Source: Acidimicrobiaceae bacterium
Lineage (GTDB): Bacteria; Actinomycetota; Acidimicrobiia; Acidimicrobiales; RAAP-2
Assembly: GCA_003133075.1 (NCBI GenBank)
Contig: PKZN01000086.1
Span: 1-6,396 of the forward strand
DNA: 6,396 nucleotides
Reading direction: 5' to 3'
Position numbers and translations under genes: made by a program. Under the pieces are notes generated by a model. That model worked only from the letters and a program-made list of their open reading frames with translations, had not been told where the DNA came from and ran no database searches. Shown piece after piece: positions 5,405 through 6,396 of the stretch; the first letter of the stretch is position 1; every line of letters begins with the position of its first letter.

Positions 5405-6396
5405 ATGTCAACCTTCGTCGACGGCGCCCAACTCCACGCCAAAGGTGGCAACGGCGGGGCGGGCTGTGTGAGCTTTCGTCGCGAGGCCCACGTCGCCAAG
5501 GGCGGCCCCGACGGGGGCGACGGCGGTAAGGGCGGCGACGTCTGGTTAGAGGCCGACCACAATCAGGCCTCGCTGTTGGGCTTTCGCGATCACCCCTTTC
5601 GCCGCGGCACCGACGGTCAACACGGCACCTCCAAGCGCCAACACGGCGCCCGCGGGAAGGACGTCGTCGTGGGCGTGCCGGTCGGCACGATGGTCTACGA
5701 CCCGAGCGGCACGCTCCTGGTCGACCTGCGAGGTCCCGGGGACCGCTGGCTCGCCGCCGAGGGCGGCCTCGGCGGGCAGGGCAACGCGCGTTTCCTCTCG
5801 AATCAACGTCGCGCGCCGGCCTTCGCCGAGCAGGGAGAAGCCGGCGAAGAGTTCTGGTTCGATCTCGAGTTGAAGCTCAACGCCGACGTGGCGTTGATCG
5901 GTTTTCCCAACGTCGGTAAGTCGACGCTCATCTCGCGCGTCTCGGCGGCGCGTCCGAAGATCGCCGACTATCCCTTCACCACCCTCGTGCCGAACCTCGG
6001 AGTGGTGCGCGTCGGGGGACGCGCCGCGCGTCCGGGCGACGCCACCGAGTTCGTCATGGCCGACATCCCCGGGCTCATCGAGGGTGCCGCCGAAGGTCGC
6101 GGTCTCGGCCACGACTTCTTGCGTCACGTCGAACGCGCGCGGGTGCTCTGTGTACTGCTCGACCTCTCCGAGGCTGCGCCAATGCCCCCGGGCGAGCAAC
6201 TCGAGATTCTCCTGCGCGAGTTGGGCGACTACCAGGCTGACCTGCTGGAGCGTCCGAGAGTCGTCGTGGGCTCCAAGGGCGACGTCGCGGCCTACGAACT
6301 CGACGGCGTCACGAGCATCTCGGCGGTCACCGGCGAAGGTCTCGACGCGCTCGTGGGCGAACTCGCCGGTCTGGTGAGTCGAGCGCGCGACGCGGA
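5405..6396 (+). CDS. obgE: Obg family GTPase, 3' end outside window
   Basis: Essential GTPase that binds the large ribosomal subunit and takes part in its late assembly and in stress signalling. The ATG at 5405 opens the frame, which is still open at the right edge (330 complete codons). Residues 1-about 158 are the glycine-rich Obg domain, with repeated Gly motifs such as KGGNGGAGCVSFRREAHV near the start and GGDGGKGGDVW after it. The G domain follows: G1 GFPNVGKST (166-174), switch I YPFTTLVPNLG (189-199), G3 DIPG (220-223) followed by LIEGAAEGRGLGHDFLRH, and G5 ISAVTGEGL (305-313). The G4 position reads SKGD (290-293) instead of NKxD, and only 12 residues separate G4 from G5, fewer than in most Obg proteins. 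Any C-terminal OCT domain lies beyond the window. It is 22 nt downstream of the aminotransferase gene, with a possible promoter of its own. Confidence 0.96.
   Translation, partial: MSTFVDGAQLHAKGGNGGAGCVSFRREAHVAKGGPDGGDGGKGGDVWLEADHNQASLLGFRDHPFRRGTDGQHGTSKRQHGARGKDVVVGVPVGTMVYDPSGTLLVDLRGPGDRWLAAEGGLGGQGNARFLSNQRRAPAFAEQGEAGEEFWFDLELKLNADVALIGFPNVGKSTLISRVSAARPKIADYPFTTLVPNLGVVRVGGRAARPGDATEFVMADIPGLIEGAAEGRGLGHDFLRHVERARVLCVLLDLSEAAPMPPGEQLEILLRELGDYQADLLERPRVVVGSKGDVAAYELDGVTSISAVTGEGLDALVGELAGLVSRARDA

Noticed and set aside
4303..5562. A 419-codon open frame on the minus strand
   Set aside because: It lies antisense to the aminotransferase and the obgE start, both of which have clear family motifs. 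Its product is low in recognisable structure. Long antisense frames are expected where third codon positions are nearly all G or C.
5546..6199. A 217-codon open frame on the minus strand
   Set aside because: It is antisense to the Obg GTPase gene, whose G1, G3 and G5 motifs are intact. It is a codon-bias shadow.
1..6396. A previously undescribed multi-gene system, CRISPR array, mobile element or RNA gene
   Set aside because: No direct-repeat arrays, transposase or integrase motifs, terminal repeats, tRNA-like cloverleafs or defence domains were seen. The window is conserved housekeeping genes plus one unassigned enzyme.

Overview
This window is a high-GC bacterial chromosomal segment made mostly of housekeeping genes. 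It very probably comes from an actinobacterium. Class Acidimicrobiia or a related deep-branching line is my best guess. This rests on strong G/C preference at third codon positions, frequent GTG starts, an RNase E with a basic N-terminal extension, a plain 93-residue HU, and an Obg GTPase with an unusual G4 motif. The placement is inference from sequence character only.

Layout, left to right. Positions 1-915 are the 3' part of a class B penicillin-binding protein of the PBP2/MrdA type (cell elongation); its 5' part lies outside the window. Positions 916-1212 carry no confident gene. They hold two small, doubtful ORFs in one frame and a GC-rich hairpin region that would form the leader of the next gene. 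Then come RNase E/G (1213-2853), ribosomal protein L21 (2894-3205) and ribosomal protein L27 (3215-3466), in the rne-rplU-rpmA order common in Gram-positive bacteria and actinobacteria. A perfect 19-bp stem terminator (3480-3520) follows. It sits between rpmA and a convergent minus-strand HU gene (3531-3812), so it can serve both strands. A 205-bp, less GC-rich divergent spacer separates HU from a plus-strand class III PLP-dependent aminotransferase (4018-5382). Twenty-two bases later the Obg GTPase gene begins (5405) and runs off the right end.

Functional logic: L21, L27 and Obg all concern the large ribosomal subunit, and rpmA and obgE are usually adjacent. Here HU and the aminotransferase lie between them, so obgE is separated from the ribosomal genes and probably has its own promoter. 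The aminotransferase and obgE each have a TANNNT box exactly 6 nt upstream of the start codon, and neither has a good Shine-Dalgarno sequence, which suggests leaderless mRNAs. By contrast rne, rpmA and HU have clear Shine-Dalgarno sequences.

I found no tRNA, rRNA, CRISPR, insertion sequence, phage or defence signature, and nothing that looks like a new multi-gene system. The points most worth checking are the non-canonical aminotransferase, the altered Obg G4 motif, the leaderless-type starts, and the rne leader with its competing hairpins.
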